64,000 nucleotides of DNA from Dugong dugon (GCA_030035585.1 CM057468.1:50526145-50590144); one strand, 5' to 3'; positions 21,788 through 32,989 are shown, counted from the stretch's first letter. Program-made: numbers and translations. Notes: generated by a model not told the origin, from the sequence alone.

Positions 21788-22209
21788 CGTCTTAGTTTCT
21801 TAGTGCTGCTATAACAGAAATACCACAAGTGTGTGGCTTTGATGAACAGACATATATTTTCTCACAGTTTAGGAGGCTAAAAGTCCAAATTTAGGGTGCT
21901 GGCTCTAAGGGAGGGCTCCCTCTGTCCATTCAGAGGGAAAATCCTTGTCTCAGCTTCTTTAGTGTTCCTCTTGGAGTTCTTTGGGGATCTCCAGGTGGCA
22001 CCTATCTTTCCCCTGTTTGCCCTTGCTTGCTTCTGTGCCTAATCTCCTCCTTTTGCATCTCAGAAGTGGTTATGTTTGAGACACACCCTGCACTGATATG
22101 GCTCATTAACATAAAAGAAAAGAAACCCTATTCCCAAATTCTTACATCCACAGGTATAGGGGTTAGGATTTACAACACATTTTGGGGGGACACAGTTCAA
22201 TCCATAACA
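21788..22209 (-). mobile_element. Solo LTR, MaLR-like, antisense, with exact target duplication
   Basis: It is bounded by GCAGT at 21783-21787 and GCAGT at 22210-22214. The left end, CGTCTTAG, is one base off the family's reversed terminus TGTCTTAG; the right end is AATCCATAACA. It shares the 'ataccacaagtg' landmark with the LTR at 4425. No internal viral sequence accompanies it. Confidence 0.9.
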
Positions 22210-22259
22210 GCAGTTAAACATCAAAACTGGAGTTAGACTGTTTATTTCAGTAAAGCATT

Positions 22260-22690
22260 TATAAAATATATATAGAGAGAGGAAGAAGAAAATAAAAAAA
22301 TCAAAAAAATTCCACCTTCAAGTGTTAATTCCCACTAACACTTAGATTTTAGTCTTTTTTCCTATGCATCTAATATTTTAAAACAAAATTGGGAAACACA
22401 CTATGTATAATTTTATATATTCATTTATTTTTTGTTTAACCTTATATAAGGTTTCCTCTACAGGTTTAAATATTTTTTAATACTATTTTAAAAAATGAGA
22501 TATTATATTGTGTGTATACACAATTTTTTGTTTAACCTTTCCAATTTAGGGCTTAATAAATAAAGCTGCAATGAACATTTTATTTAAATTATTTTTCCCC
22601 TTAAGCAGTTGCTTTTGTATAGATGCCTGGAGATAGAATTACTGGGCCAGAGGTTAGGAACTTTTTGAAGACTTTTGTATTAATTGCTGC
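22260..22690 (-). mobile_element. Old L1-type 3' fragment, antisense (tentative)
   Basis: It is AT-rich and contains 'taataaataaagctgcaatgaacat' and 'gcctggagatagaattactgggcca', recalling old L1 3' regions in reverse. Boundaries are weak. Confidence 0.5.
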
Positions 22691-22699
22691 ATTAGTTCT

Positions 22700-23654
22700 T
22701 GGAACACGGTGATATAGGAAAGTACCATCAACTCTTAATTATTGGACTAAGTGGTGTATGAGTCCCCTTTCAGGTCTTCAGGCCTCTAACTCCGACAGCA
22801 TCTGTATTAAAGGGGAAGAGAGATCCAGGTGATAATTTGAGTTTACAGATAATCCCCAAACTCTGTTGCAGACAAGCATTCCTGCCAGTGCTCTCTTCAA
22901 CCAGGCTCATAATCAGCGCTGCTAAGCAATAGCAAAATGCATTGATATTAATTTTATTGTCCTTTTTTTTCCTGGATTTTTTTTTTTTTTTCTGGTAGAA
23001 CTGCCGTTGAGATGAGCAGAGGCAAGAGATAAAATACTCACCAAGTAGACCATGGACGCCTAAGTACTGAAACTGCTCTGCGCTACCAGAGTGCCCCTTT
23101 TGAGGTGTCCTGAAAGATCAGTGAGGCCAGTCGCAGTCACTGCAGATGGCGAAGCCCCCGCTGTCCTAATTATGAGAGGCCAGCGCTGTTTCCTGCTGGC
23201 ATTAGGGCTGTGATGAGAGGACAGCACGATGTCTTTTCCTTGTGTCCTGAGCAAATGCTTCAGGATGCTTCAGCTTCATTATTTTTTGGTGCACACAACA
23301 CCACAGTGTATTTGTTGCCCAGAGATGTGGCGTTTGAGGGTGTTGTTTAATTGTTGGCAACCCCAGGCATCGCATGGTGGTGTTCTCGTTTACTCTCTTC
23401 CACCACTAGCAGATAATGACTTGACACAGAAGTGTGCACAAATGACATCCTTTTAGGCTGGCTTTTCAGAATACGCAGCCAAACTCTTGACTGCCCCCAC
23501 CTGCTATGGGGTCAGCCTTGGGGACAGTTTCCACAGGTGGTAAGAAGCCTGGATACAACCAGAGCTGTGTTCCTGAAGGTAGAATTTCTGTCTGGCTAGC
23601 ACTTTGTTGAACCTAGGACTGTCCTGCTTGTCGGAACATAATGTTGTTCTGGCC
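22700..23654. other. Intron 2 interval without recognised repeat
   Basis: The sequence is apparently unique and includes CpG-containing text at 23070-23230. A T tract of about 14 bases lies at 22978-22991. No exon of the flanking gene fits here, because exons 2 and 3 are in matching phase. Confidence 0.5.
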
Positions 23655-23866
23655 TAAACCCAGTGGCTAGATTGAGCATTTGCTATGTGCTAGGCTCTGT
23701 AGTTACTGAGGGCTTGCTATGTGCTAGGCTCTGTAGTACATGCTTTGCATATATCAACTTGCGATAGACTTAACCAGGGTGGTGTTATTAATTACCCTCA
23801 AGTTACATACGAGGAACCTGAGGTTCAGGGAGACAATTGCTACCCACGGTCTCACAGCTATAGTAA
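23655..23866 (-). repeat. MIR SINE, antisense, with a small internal duplication
   Basis: 'tgctatgtgctaggctctgtagt' occurs twice in succession (about 23680-23702 and 23714-23737). The 'gaggaacctgaggttcagggagacaa' block and 'ggtctcacagctatag' follow, the reversed MIR order. Confidence 0.65.
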
Positions 23867-24295
23867 TACTGTTGTTGTTGTTAGCTGCCGTCATCAGTTT
23901 CCACTCATGGTGACCTTATGTATAATAGAACAAAACTTTGCCCAATCCTATGTCATCTTCATGATCTTTGATGTTTGAGTCCACTGTGGCTGTTGTGCCA
24001 ATCTATCGCATTGAGGGGTTCCCTCATTTTCGCTGACCCTCTACTTCACCAAACTAACTATGCAAGCCCCAGCCTATGCACTAGAACCTTCGCCCTAGTC
24101 CCACCCCCTAACCACAATAAAAACCCCAAGTCATTCTCCTTTCCCCACTCTCTAGCCATTTTTGGACCAGCTAGGGGGCCTACCCTGCTGTGTATATTTT
24201 CCTTTTCTAGTGATTGGTCTTTTCTGGTGATGTGTCCAAAGTAAGTGAGCCAAAGTCTCACTGTTTTTTCTTCTAATGATCATTCTGGTTGTATT
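23867..24295 (-). mobile_element. RTE LINE 3' end, antisense, interrupted
   Basis: The terminus 'gttgttgttgttagctgccg' and the body to 'accctctacttcaccaa' (24052) are RTE. A 140-bp foreign block intervenes (24055-24194), and RTE sequence resumes ('ttctggtgatgtgtccaaagtaagtgagcc') to about 24295. Confidence 0.82.
24055..24194 (-). repeat. Unclassified dispersed repeat, copy 2, inserted in RTE
   Basis: It is the reverse complement of the block at 21535-21672. It sits where the RTE consensus would read 'accaagcatgatgtcc', so it entered after the RTE fragment. Confidence 0.72.
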
Positions 24296-24299
24296 TAGT

Positions 24300-24455
24300 A
24301 ATATTGTTGCTGTTGTTGTTACTTGCCTTTGAGATGACTCCAACTTATGGTGACCTATGCATAACAGAATGAAATGTTGTCTAGTCCTTGGCCGTCCTTC
24401 CAGTCTTTAGTATGTTTGAGCCTGTTGTTGTGGCCACTGTGTCAGTCTGTCTCAT
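24300..24455 (-). mobile_element. Second RTE 3' end, antisense
   Basis: A new terminus 'ttgttgctgttgttgttacttgcc' follows directly on the previous RTE piece and extends to 'gccactgtgtcagtctgtctcatgg'. Confidence 0.78.
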
Positions 24456-24459
24456 GGTA

Positions 24460-25474
24460 GGGATATAATCTTGTACTCTTGACAATTATTGTATCTTGCC
24501 TCCAAAAGCATTTCCCAAAATGTTTGTAGTCAGTGAGTGCTACTAGGAACAGACTTTGAATTGAGGCATTTTTAAAGCCTTTTTTTTTTTTTTTTGGTGG
24601 TGGTAGGGAGAGGGCTCTCTGCTTTGTAAATTGCAAAGATAATGAATGGTGATTAATTCTCATTAATCCTGGTTGAGGAGTGGGTTTTCTTGACTGGACT
24701 GAAAGAAATATCGATGTTGAGGGGAGGGGAAACTTAAGACACTGAGTGGATGGAAAGAAGCCTTTCAGACACCAGGTGGATTTGAATCCCATATGAAGTG
24801 CAACTAGGAGTCAAGGAGAGCCTTGAGTCAAAGAAATGAAAAAGTCTCAGTGTGAAGTTCCTAGCTGACTCCTTACTGAAGGATGATGACTAAGACTACT
24901 TTTATGATGGTATTTGGTTGGATTAAACATGAGAAAAGTAGAAACCTGGAGCCATGTGAAAAGGCTGCCGTTCAGGTATGAGATCGTCAGAAATTTATCT
25001 TTGGGGTTCAGATAAAAGGGCAGATCTTGAAGACAGTCTGATAGCAATCACTTGAATATGGCCAGAAGAGGAGGAACATGACAGTTCCCAGGTTGGGGAG
25101 GAGGGGTGGAGTATTCCTTAGTGGCTGGGAAGCCAGGAAAGAAGGGTGGAGAGAGTCTGGGAGCTTTTGTACTACAGGATGGTCTTGGAGGGAGGGAGGG
25201 CAAGTCCACAGACCTTACTGGGAAGACAGAGATAAGGAATTGCATAATAAGGAATTAAATACTAGGCAGAGGTCACATATGAAAAGATAAATATGGGAAG
25301 GAACTTGTGTGCATGGAGATGGCAATGAAGGCCAGGGGAATGTTTCACAAGACTGGTGGGTGGGAAGAGAAGATGCCCAAGGGCAGGGCCAGGGGCAGAC
25401 CTGCCAGATGCTGAGTAAGGTGGTCCACAGGGCAGGGGCTGCTATTCTCTCTCTGCTTAAGTGTCTTTCTTATA
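24460..25474. other. Intron 2 interval without recognised feature
   Basis: Mostly purine-rich unique sequence (25080-25210 is very G/A-rich). A T tract of about 16 bases is at 24580-24596. Confidence 0.5.
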
Positions 25475-25476
25475 TA

Positions 25477-25664
25477 TAATAAAATCTGTGAAAGCCAGAA
25501 CCTGTATAAGGCATAAACCTGTCAGAGAAGGAAAACTCAAATATTTTCCACTAAAACGAGCAATAGAAAAGTGGTAAGACATCACCTCGTCAATGGAGGA
25601 AAACTTGTGAGACCCGGAAAAACAAGGCATTCCCGTTGAGTTCTGGCTCTCACAGGCTTCACTG
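25477..25664 (+). mobile_element. Small non-autonomous DNA transposon (MITE), copy 1
   Basis: A 188-bp element is flanked by TA at 25475-25476 and 25665-25666. Its right end, 'ttctggctctcacaggcttcactg', is close to the reverse complement of its left end. It is homologous throughout to 31425-31603. The TA duplication and roughly 25-bp inverted ends point to the Tc1/mariner-pogo (Tigger-like) superfamily. It has no coding capacity. Confidence 0.82.
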
Positions 25665-25666
25665 TA

Positions 25667-26020
25667 GCTCCTTTTCATGTTCATCCTATTTCTTGACCTG
25701 ACTAATGGTTAAATGGGTATTCACTTTAAAATTATTCATTTAACTGTACACGTATGTCTTGTGTACCTTTCTAATATATATTGGAATTAAAAAAAAAAAA
25801 ATTGAAAGAGTACCCAGTGAGTCCCAGGCCACCGGTTCATCCCATGCTCTCAGTCAGCTCATGGGAGTGGTGGCCCCATTTTCTTTTGACACATGCACAC
25901 AGCATGACTGCTAGCTTTCCCTTTTGAACACAAGCCTCATATCCCCCAAGGGTCTCCACAGGCTTGGGAAGCTAGGTGACCTAAGACTCAGAGGTGTCCA
26001 GCTTGTCATCTGATTCCTCT
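25667..26020. other. End of intron 2
   Basis: An A tract is present at about 25789-25801. A pyrimidine-rich run then leads to the exon 3 acceptor (tctcgttcattccag). No separate feature was recognised. Confidence 0.55.
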
Positions 26021-26040
26021 GCACATCTCGTTCATTCCAG

Positions 26041-26233
26041 TGGTTGTGGAGTCGGATTTCGTGAAATACGAGGGCAAGTTTGAAAATCACGTAAGTGGGA
26101 CCATTGAGACGGCGCTTGGGAAGGTCAAACTGAATATTGGCGGCAAAGGGCTCGTGGAGAGTCAGTCTTCATTTGGAACCCTGAGGAAGCAGGAGGTGGA
26201 CTTGCAGCAGCTCATCCGAGACTCTGTTGAGAG
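26041..26233 (+). CDS. GSDME: GSDME exon 3
   Basis: This exon continues the pore-forming N-terminal gasdermin domain. Spliced to exon 2, codon 71 becomes G|TG (Val) and the translation proceeds VVESDFVKYEGKFENHVSG, then KVKLNIGGKG and SSFGTLRKQEVDLQQLIRDS, reaching residue 134 plus two bases of codon 135. The segment includes beta-strands of the N-domain and a basic stretch (TLRKQEVD). The acceptor is TTCATTCCAG (ends 26040) and the donor is GAG|GTAATG (26233/26234). The length of 193 bases brings the CDS to 404, matching my memory of the human exon boundary. No stop or frameshift is present, so the gene appears intact as far as visible. The caspase-3 cleavage site and the autoinhibitory C-domain would lie in later exons outside the window. 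Confidence 0.95.
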
Positions 26234-26439
26234 GTAATGAGAATTCTGTTTGGCATTTTGGATTCTGACACATCTCACATTTAAAGGTTGTTCAGTTAGA
26301 CCTTTGTTAAAAGGGTGACAGATGGGAAATTTGCCAGTGAACAAACATTTACTGAATGTCCATTGTGCTGAAACTTTATGAGGAGCACATCTTTAATTTG
26401 GAATTTCTTAGCCTAATGGCGGAGACTTGGGAAGCACTT

Positions 26440-27071
26440 CATTTATTTTTTATTGTGCTTTAAGTGAAAGTTTACAATTCAAGTCAGTTTCTCATATAAA
26501 AATTCATACACACATTGTTATGTGACCCTGCTTGCTCTTCCTATACTGTGACAGCACACTCTTCCTTTCCACCCCGGATTTCCTGTGTCCACTCAACCAG
26601 CTCCTCACCCTCTCTGCCTTCTCATCTCGCCTCCAGACAGGAGCTGCCTGCTTAGTCTCATGTATCTACTTGTGATAAGAAGCGCACTCCTCACAAGTAT
26701 CACTTTATCTCCCATAGTCCAGTCTAATCTCTGCCTCTGGAATGGTTTCAGCTCTGGGCCAACAGAGAGTCCGGGAGCCATGTCTTCTGGGGTCCCTCCG
26801 GTCTCAGTCAAACCATTAAGCTGGTCTTTTTACTAGAATTTGAGTTCTGCACCCCACTTTTCTCCTGCTGTGTCAGGGACTCTCTGTTGTGTTCCCTGTC
26901 AAGGGCAGTCATTGGTGGTAGCCGGGCACCATCTAGTTCTCGTTTATATGGCCCTTTCTGTCTCTCGGGCTAATATTTTCCTTTTGTCTTTGCTGTACTT
27001 CAATCTCCTTTGCCCCAGCTGGGTTGGGACCAATTGATGCATCTTAGATGACCGCTTGCTAGCTTTTAAGT
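26440..27071 (-). mobile_element. L1, 5'-truncated, antisense, with target duplication
   Basis: A 3'UTR in reverse orientation, homologous to 36430-37090, begins with the T-rich tail. It is flanked by TTGGGAAGCACTT (26427-26439) and TTGGGAAGTACTT (27072-27084), a 13-bp duplication with one difference. It starts 207 bases downstream of GSDME exon 3. Confidence 0.9.
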
Positions 27072-27104
27072 TTGGGAAGTACTTTAAAAGGATGTTACTT
27101 CAGA

Positions 27105-27210
27105 CAAAGATATACTTTTTTCAATCATAACCACCAGTTGTCACTTCTAACTCATGCTGACCCCATGTATGTCAGAGTAGAACTGTACTCCATAGAATTT
27201 TTTCCCCATG
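27105..27210 (-). mobile_element. AfroSINE (type B) fragment, antisense
   Basis: 'ctaactcatgctgaccccatgtatgtcagagtagaactgtactccatag' is the reversed SINE tail and body; the head is missing. Confidence 0.72.
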
Positions 27211-27599
27211 TAATAAGTTTATCTGCTAACATAACCAGTATGCTATACGAGTTCAACAGAGTTTGATCCATTTTTCAAAGGTTGCACTTTTTAATGTGCT
27301 CGTCTTCTTATCTGTTTCATGGTGAACTTAAACATCCTTATTTCTTAAGCAGTTGGTGTCTTAGTATAAAGAAACATGCAGTAAATCCAGATCCAAAGTA
27401 TTAAATCATGATAATTAATAAACGCCACTTATTTTCCACTGAAAATGGCAAATCCTTCCCTGGGCCCTTCTCATAGTGGCTCCTGGGAATCATAGAGGTG
27501 GCAAACTTATGGCCGTGCTGCCCCAGCATGGCACTAGTGGAGGCTCTGTGAAACGTGCAGAGGACGGGGATGGAAAAGTGGCAGTACCCACTCCTGCTT

Positions 27600-27753
27600 T
27601 TGTGACCTTGTTCTCCATAGGGTTTTCAGTGTCTGAATTTTTGGAAGTAGATCACCAGAAGTTTTTTCTGAGGTGCCTCTGGGTAGACTGAAACCTCCTA
27701 CCTTTCAGTTAATGGCTGAGCGCATTAACCATTTACACCACCTGGGGACTCCA
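27600..27753 (-). mobile_element. AfroSINE (type B), antisense
   Basis: The body 'ctccatagggttttcagtgtctgaatttttggaagtagatcacc' runs to the head end 'ttacaccacctggggactcc'. The tail has been replaced by unrelated sequence before 27600. Confidence 0.8.
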
Positions 27754-27984
27754 TGTGACTTATGAGAAATGCCAATAGTGAAAATGTTCTGTCCTGCATT
27801 TTTTAATATTAATTACAGAAGTAGGAAAATTACAGCGCCTTCTAGCTCTTTATAATTTTCTGATTAGGAAAGGAAAAAACCAAGTGAAAGGCTTCAGTGG
27901 AAAAGCTATTGTTCAACTTCGAAGCCTAAACCGCACATTTATTTATGTGTTTCACTTTCAGCAACTACATTTTACCCTAGTATG

Positions 27985-28105
27985 TTGTTGTTAGCTGCCA
28001 TCAAGTTGGCCCCCAACTCATGACGACCTCATGTGTTACAGAGCAGAATGGCTCCATAGGGTTTTCTTGACTGTAATCTTTATAGAAGCAGTTCACCGAG
28101 ACTTT
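27985..28105 (-). mobile_element. AfroSINE (type A), antisense fragment
   Basis: The tail 'gttgttgttagctgccatcaagttggcc' and the body to 'ctgtaatctttatagaagcagttcacc' are present; the head is lost. Confidence 0.78.
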
Positions 28106-28129
28106 CTTCCACATAACTCATCAATATTT

Positions 28130-28790
28130 TTATCTTATGCTTACTCAATATTGGATAACTAATTTTACTGACTGCCTACTATGTGCCATGTTCTATGTGC
28201 TGGGGATGCTGCAGTGAACAAATACCAAAATTTCTGCCTTACATTCTCATGGAAAGAGACACAAAGTATACAACTAAGCTAAATATGTAGTATGTTGATG
28301 GGGACCAGCAGTATGAAGAAAGATATGGCAGCGAAGGGGGAGAGGTCAGGCTAAGGAGTGGGGACTATGTTTTTAAAAAGCATGGTCAGAGAAGAATTAG
28401 GGAGAAGTTGCATTAGAGCAAAGACATGACGGAGGGCAGGGGATGAACATGGGGATATCCTGAGCAAGAATGTTGTGGGCACAGGCCAGTATGGCTGGCA
28501 CAGAGTAAGCCAGGGGAAGAGTGGGAGGAGGTGAGGTCAGAAGGGACAGTGAGTAGGCAGCCAAGTCATGAAGAACCTTACAGGCCCCTGGAGGAACTTT
28601 TACTCCGAGTGAGATGGGGAGGCGCTGGAGGATTTTGAGAAGGGAAGTGGCATGTCTGATTTACTTTTTAGAAGGATCATCCTGGCTGCTGGGTTGAGAA
28701 GAGATTGGATGGGCAGAAGCAAGGAGTCTAATTTGGAGGTTATTGCAACAATCCTGACAAGAGGTGATATTTCAATTTGTGCAGTAACGT
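28130..28790. repeat. Ancient L2-like repeat
   Basis: 'ctgcctactatgtgccatgttctatgtgctggggatgctgcagtgaac' opens the segment. A common old mammalian motif, 'aaggatcatcctggctgctgggttgagaag', lies near the end. The class was not resolved beyond that. Confidence 0.5.
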
Positions 28791-28799
28791 GCATTTTCA

Positions 28800-29756
28800 T
28801 ATGTCATTTAACCACCCCTCTTTTAAAACAGAAAATTCAAATCCAAATAAATTTAGAGAACTCACTTGTATTTAATATGAGTAGCTTATTGCCTCTTTCC
28901 CAATATTCTTAGGGTTATGTGAAATATAAAATAAGTGCTCATCAAATGAAATTATGTTTAAAAAATTAATGGAAAAAAAGGAAAAGAAATTAATGAGTAA
29001 AAAATAACATAAAACTCATGTATCAAGCATTTGGTGGGCAGATTGAGAATGCCTGGGCCACTATAGTCTTAAATCCCTTTATCACTCCAGTAACCTCTGA
29101 TGCTTCATGGAGTTGTTAAGACCATGGACATAGTTTGATTGCCTCTTTAGCCTCCTGGCACTTTCCAGAACTCCAGACTACACTGAGTTATGACTCCAGC
29201 AGGAGTTTCCTTTCTGTCGGAGAACTTGAAGCTCTCTCTGGTGGCACCAGGTGGAAGGGACAGTCACCTTTCTCTGGCAGTCGCAGTCTTTATTTTTCTT
29301 TCTCTGAGTTTTTCTCCTTTGCTGGAGAGGCATTTTCCTTCTCTGCTGCAATACTTGGGACATACTAGAAAAGTCCATGTTGTTTATCTGAAATGAAATT
29401 TTAACAACATCCTTTATTTTTGTTTGCAACCCTTTCTACTGGGTGAGGGGGCCAGGGGACCGAGAGAGTCCAGGGGCTTCCTCTGCCTCCTCAGTCTTCA
29501 GCCCTATAGTGCAGCCCTATTTTGCAATCTTCTTATTTCTATTTCAAGAACCACAACTTGGCAATGGTCTATAACCACATTTCCTGATATAGGTTTTTCA
29601 AACACGCTTTATGATTCAGGTGTAGAGAGATTGCCAAGAGGAAGCATATGGGAATAGGTCAGTGTCTAGAGACTGGAGAAAACATTTTGCAGAGAGAGAG
29701 GCTAGAGCCGACAGACACAAGTGGGGAAACAGAGAGGGGAGGGGGAGGGAAGGCAC
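28800..29756. other. Intron 3 interval without recognised feature
   Basis: Unique-looking DNA. Short open frames on both strands at 29135-29430 show no recognisable domain. Confidence 0.5.
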
Positions 29757-29940
29757 ATCCACTGAGCACCTACTATGTGCCAGGCGCTTTATGCATATCA
29801 TCTCGTTTATTCTATACACCCAACTGCTTTTACACTTGAGGGAACTAAGGCTCAGGAAGGAGAAATAACTTGTTCACAGTCACATAGCTCAATTTGGATG
29901 CTGGAACTGGGCTTCAACCCAGGTTTTCTGGCTCCAAAGC
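29757..29940 (-). repeat. MIR SINE, antisense
   Basis: 'gagcacctactatgtgccaggcgcttt', 'gaggga.ctaaggctcaggaaggagaaataacttg', 'cagtcacatagctc' and 'ttcaacccaggttttctggctcc' follow the MIR consensus order in reverse. Confidence 0.8.
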
Positions 29941-31422
29941 TCCTGTTCTTTCCTCTAAATCATGCTTGAAGTGAGTGTGAAGAAAAGAAACTGGCTGAGG
30001 TAAAAGTAGTTAAAATTGTACCACAGAATGTAAAGACAGAGGCATGAATGTTAGCCCCCAGTGAGGATATGTGGTGTGTCGTGGAATGTGCACTGTCCTG
30101 AGCAGGCACAGGTGAAGACCTAGGCCTGCTCACCTGGACCCCAGACACAGGGATGATATCACCTGGGAAGACTGTCCAGAAATCCTATCAATTGTAGAGA
30201 TGACTGGGGGAAGGGAGACCTGGGGAGGGGCAACACCAGGAGCATGATAATGAATTTAAAGCATAGAAACCAATGAGGGGTCTTATCACAGAGAAACCCC
30301 TCCTTTGTTATGTTATTAAAGGTGAGTTGTAGGTGAGCGGAGGGAAGGGAAGACTCTCAGTCCTGGGATGGACATCATATAAGACCATTCTTGTTACTTC
30401 ACACTGGGATAATAAATTCTTATTCATACTGTCTCTTATCTTTGGACTCCCACAACATCACAGGAACTGATAAGGCGCTGTTTTATACATGGGTGGCCTT
30501 GGGAGCGGTGATTAGTGATGCTTCAGCGTTGTATGTTCTTGAGGCCTCTTTTGCAGTCAGTCATTTTTATTTCAGGTAATTTACATAAGTTGTCATTTGT
30601 ATACAAGTTATTTTAGCCCTCAGAATTCAGAGTATTAATTCTTATTGTCTGTGAAATGTGTGCACATCTGAAATTTAAATGTCATCTGTCCTTGAAAAAG
30701 CAAGTGTGTGTGCATATATAACATCTATCTAGCATTGTTGGGCAAGAAGACATTCCACAGGAATTAACTTTCCAAGACCTGGAGTTTACTGCCCTGGATG
30801 AGAACTTTATGTTTATCTTAAACATTCTTGATGGAAACCTTCTAAGAGATAGCATGTACTTTTTTTTTTTTAATGGAGAATACTAAATTTAGTTAGATCT
30901 TTCATAATGACTCAGATTCATGTTTTGTTCTTAACATCCTTATTATTTTGTAATAAACTCTTTAGTTTTTCTGCCTCATCTTCATTGTTACCTGACATTT
31001 GTCACTGGCTTAAGTATGACAGCCACACTCTTCAGTCAGCCACCCATTTATTGCTTTTAATCTCCTAAGATCTGGGGAAGTTTATTCCTGGTAAACAACT
31101 TATGAGGATTTAGTTACTTCAACCCTTGGCCTCAATTTCTCCAGCTATCAGGTGAGATATTTGGACTAGATAATCTATCTAGAAATGAGTGGACTCTGGA
31201 GTGCACACATGGGCTCCTTCTCCTTGAGTCTTGGGCTTGGTGCCAGCTGATTTCTGGAGACGAGGCCATTTTGTGCTTTCCTGGCTGTTTGAGGGTTCAG
31301 GTGGGCATTACCATAAAGACAGGTCCGACTCTCATTTTCTGCAGTATTTTAAAGCCAATTTTCTATGTATAGATGATAATGAGAAGTTCAGTTCTTCATT
31401 AAGAATTCCAAATCAAATAAAT
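29941..31422. other. Intron 3 interval without recognised feature
   Basis: Apparently unique sequence; a T tract of about 12 bases lies near 30860. No exon candidate was seen. Confidence 0.5.
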
Positions 31423-31424
31423 TA

Positions 31425-31603
31425 CAGTAAAACCTGTGAAAGCCAGAACCTATGTAAGGCAGAAACCTGTCAGAGAAGGAAAACTCAGATATTTTCCACT
31501 AATAGAAAAGTGGTAAGACTGCACCCTGTTAAAGGTAGAAAACTTTTGAGACTCAGAAAAACAGGGCAGTCCCTTCAAGTTCCGGCTCTCACGGGTTTCA
31601 CTG
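31425..31603 (+). mobile_element. Small non-autonomous DNA transposon (MITE), copy 2
   Basis: The left end CAGTAAAACCTGTGAAAGCC and the reversed right end CAGTGAAACCCGTGAGAGCC form an imperfect inverted repeat. All differences are transitions. TA is duplicated at 31423-31424 and 31604-31605. It is better preserved than the copy at 25477. Confidence 0.86.
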
Positions 31604-31605
31604 TA

Positions 31606-32279
31606 CATGGAGCTAATACATCATGAAATCAGTGGTATGGCAATGATAAAGTTATTTAAAATACTTTAAATATTTTAAAATTATGCTGCAAGTCCTAATG
31701 CACCTAAATATCCCCAAATTCTATGAACTTTACACAAAAGAAATTTTAAGAAATGCTGCTGTTTCTTATGGCCCATATTTGACCTTTCTGAAGGTGTTGC
31801 AGTAACTCTCTTGAGTACTCTTTCAACATGCCATCCACTCTAATTTAGGAATTTCTCAAGGGGATGGACTTGAGGGCCCATGTCTTTCTTGAAAAAAAAA
31901 AGTGCAGTTAAGTTTGAACTGGTCTTCTTTTCTACTTGATAAATTTCCCTGTGGCCCGCAGAGGTTTTGAAAATCATTCCATTTGTCTTTGTGCTCAGTG
32001 CTGGCATCATTATTTATAATAAATAAAATTTGTGCCCAATAATTTGAAGACCTCTGTTCACATGTACTTGGAGAACAAGACTTTCCTGAACCTAGTCCTT
32101 TCATGTATTCTTTTTTTTTTGTCTCTCCTTCAGGGGCAGCCTTGGAGGGATCAAAATAAGCCAAGTAAAGGAATCGTGAGGCGTGGGGTGGGGAGGCAGG
32201 CAGTGGCTCTTCACGCCCTTCTCTTGGCAGTGGTAGGTGGGAGTATTTGTAGGCCCATTGCAGGGTGGTAAACTTGAGA
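31606..32279. other. Intron 3 interval without recognised feature
   Basis: Apparently unique; an open frame on the minus strand (32164-31856) shows no domain. Confidence 0.5.
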
Positions 32280-32470
32280 ATCTTTTTTTAAAAAAATTAT
32301 TGTTATAAAAAATATATACATAACACAACGTATGCCAGTTCAACATTTTTCAGGTGTACAATTGAATAATATCAATTACATTAATCATGTTTTTTTTTAA
32401 AATTGTGGTAAATATAAATGTAACAAGACATTTGCCATTTGGAAATGGATAATGGTAATGGTTGAACAAC
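32280..32470 (-). mobile_element. L1 3' end fragment, antisense
   Basis: It starts with a T/A-rich tail. 'ttattgttataaaaaatatatacataacacaacgtatgcc' and 'caggtgtacaattgaataatatcaattac' match the reversed 3' region of old L1s (compare 55168-55300). Confidence 0.65.
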
Positions 32471-32689
32471 GTGATAAACAGATTCATATTGTGTAATTAA
32501 AAATGGTTATGGAATATTTCAAATATATAGAAGGTGTAAGGAATAATATAACAAACAGTAATATGGTTCCTCTCCCCCTTAAGAAAAGACCTTTTTCTTT
32601 AAATCAAGACACAGGAGCCATCTTTCTCTGCCTTCACTGCACAGGACTTCATTAGTCAAATGGGATTTGTGTTACCAAGGTATTTCTGT

Positions 32690-32800
32690 GAGAATTAAAT
32701 GAGACGATCTAAATAAAGCATCTAGACTAGCACCTTGCACATGACAAGTTCTCATTAAATGTAGCCATTAATGTTAATACTTCCATAATTATTGCTATTA
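32690..32800. repeat. MIR-like fragment
   Basis: 'aattaaatgagacgatctaaataaagcatctagactagcaccttgcac' is a typical MIR core and tail. Confidence 0.5.
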
Positions 32801-32989
32801 CCAATAGTCCTAAGTAGGGCCTGGCTACCAAACCTGGGAAAGGTCAGAGCTGTGATTTATACGTTCAGAGGTGTGACTGAGTGTTCAGTGCTCGGGGTAG
32901 GAAGATGCAGAGATTCAGAACTGAAATGATGTAAAACTTTCAGAGTTTCTGATATGTAGCAATTCTGATGCTCACCTCTTCCAAGCTAA

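Noticed and set aside
27400..27600. Small RNA gene upstream of the type B SINE
   Set aside because: The stretch is slightly CpG-bearing but shows no recognisable snRNA, snoRNA or tRNA motifs.
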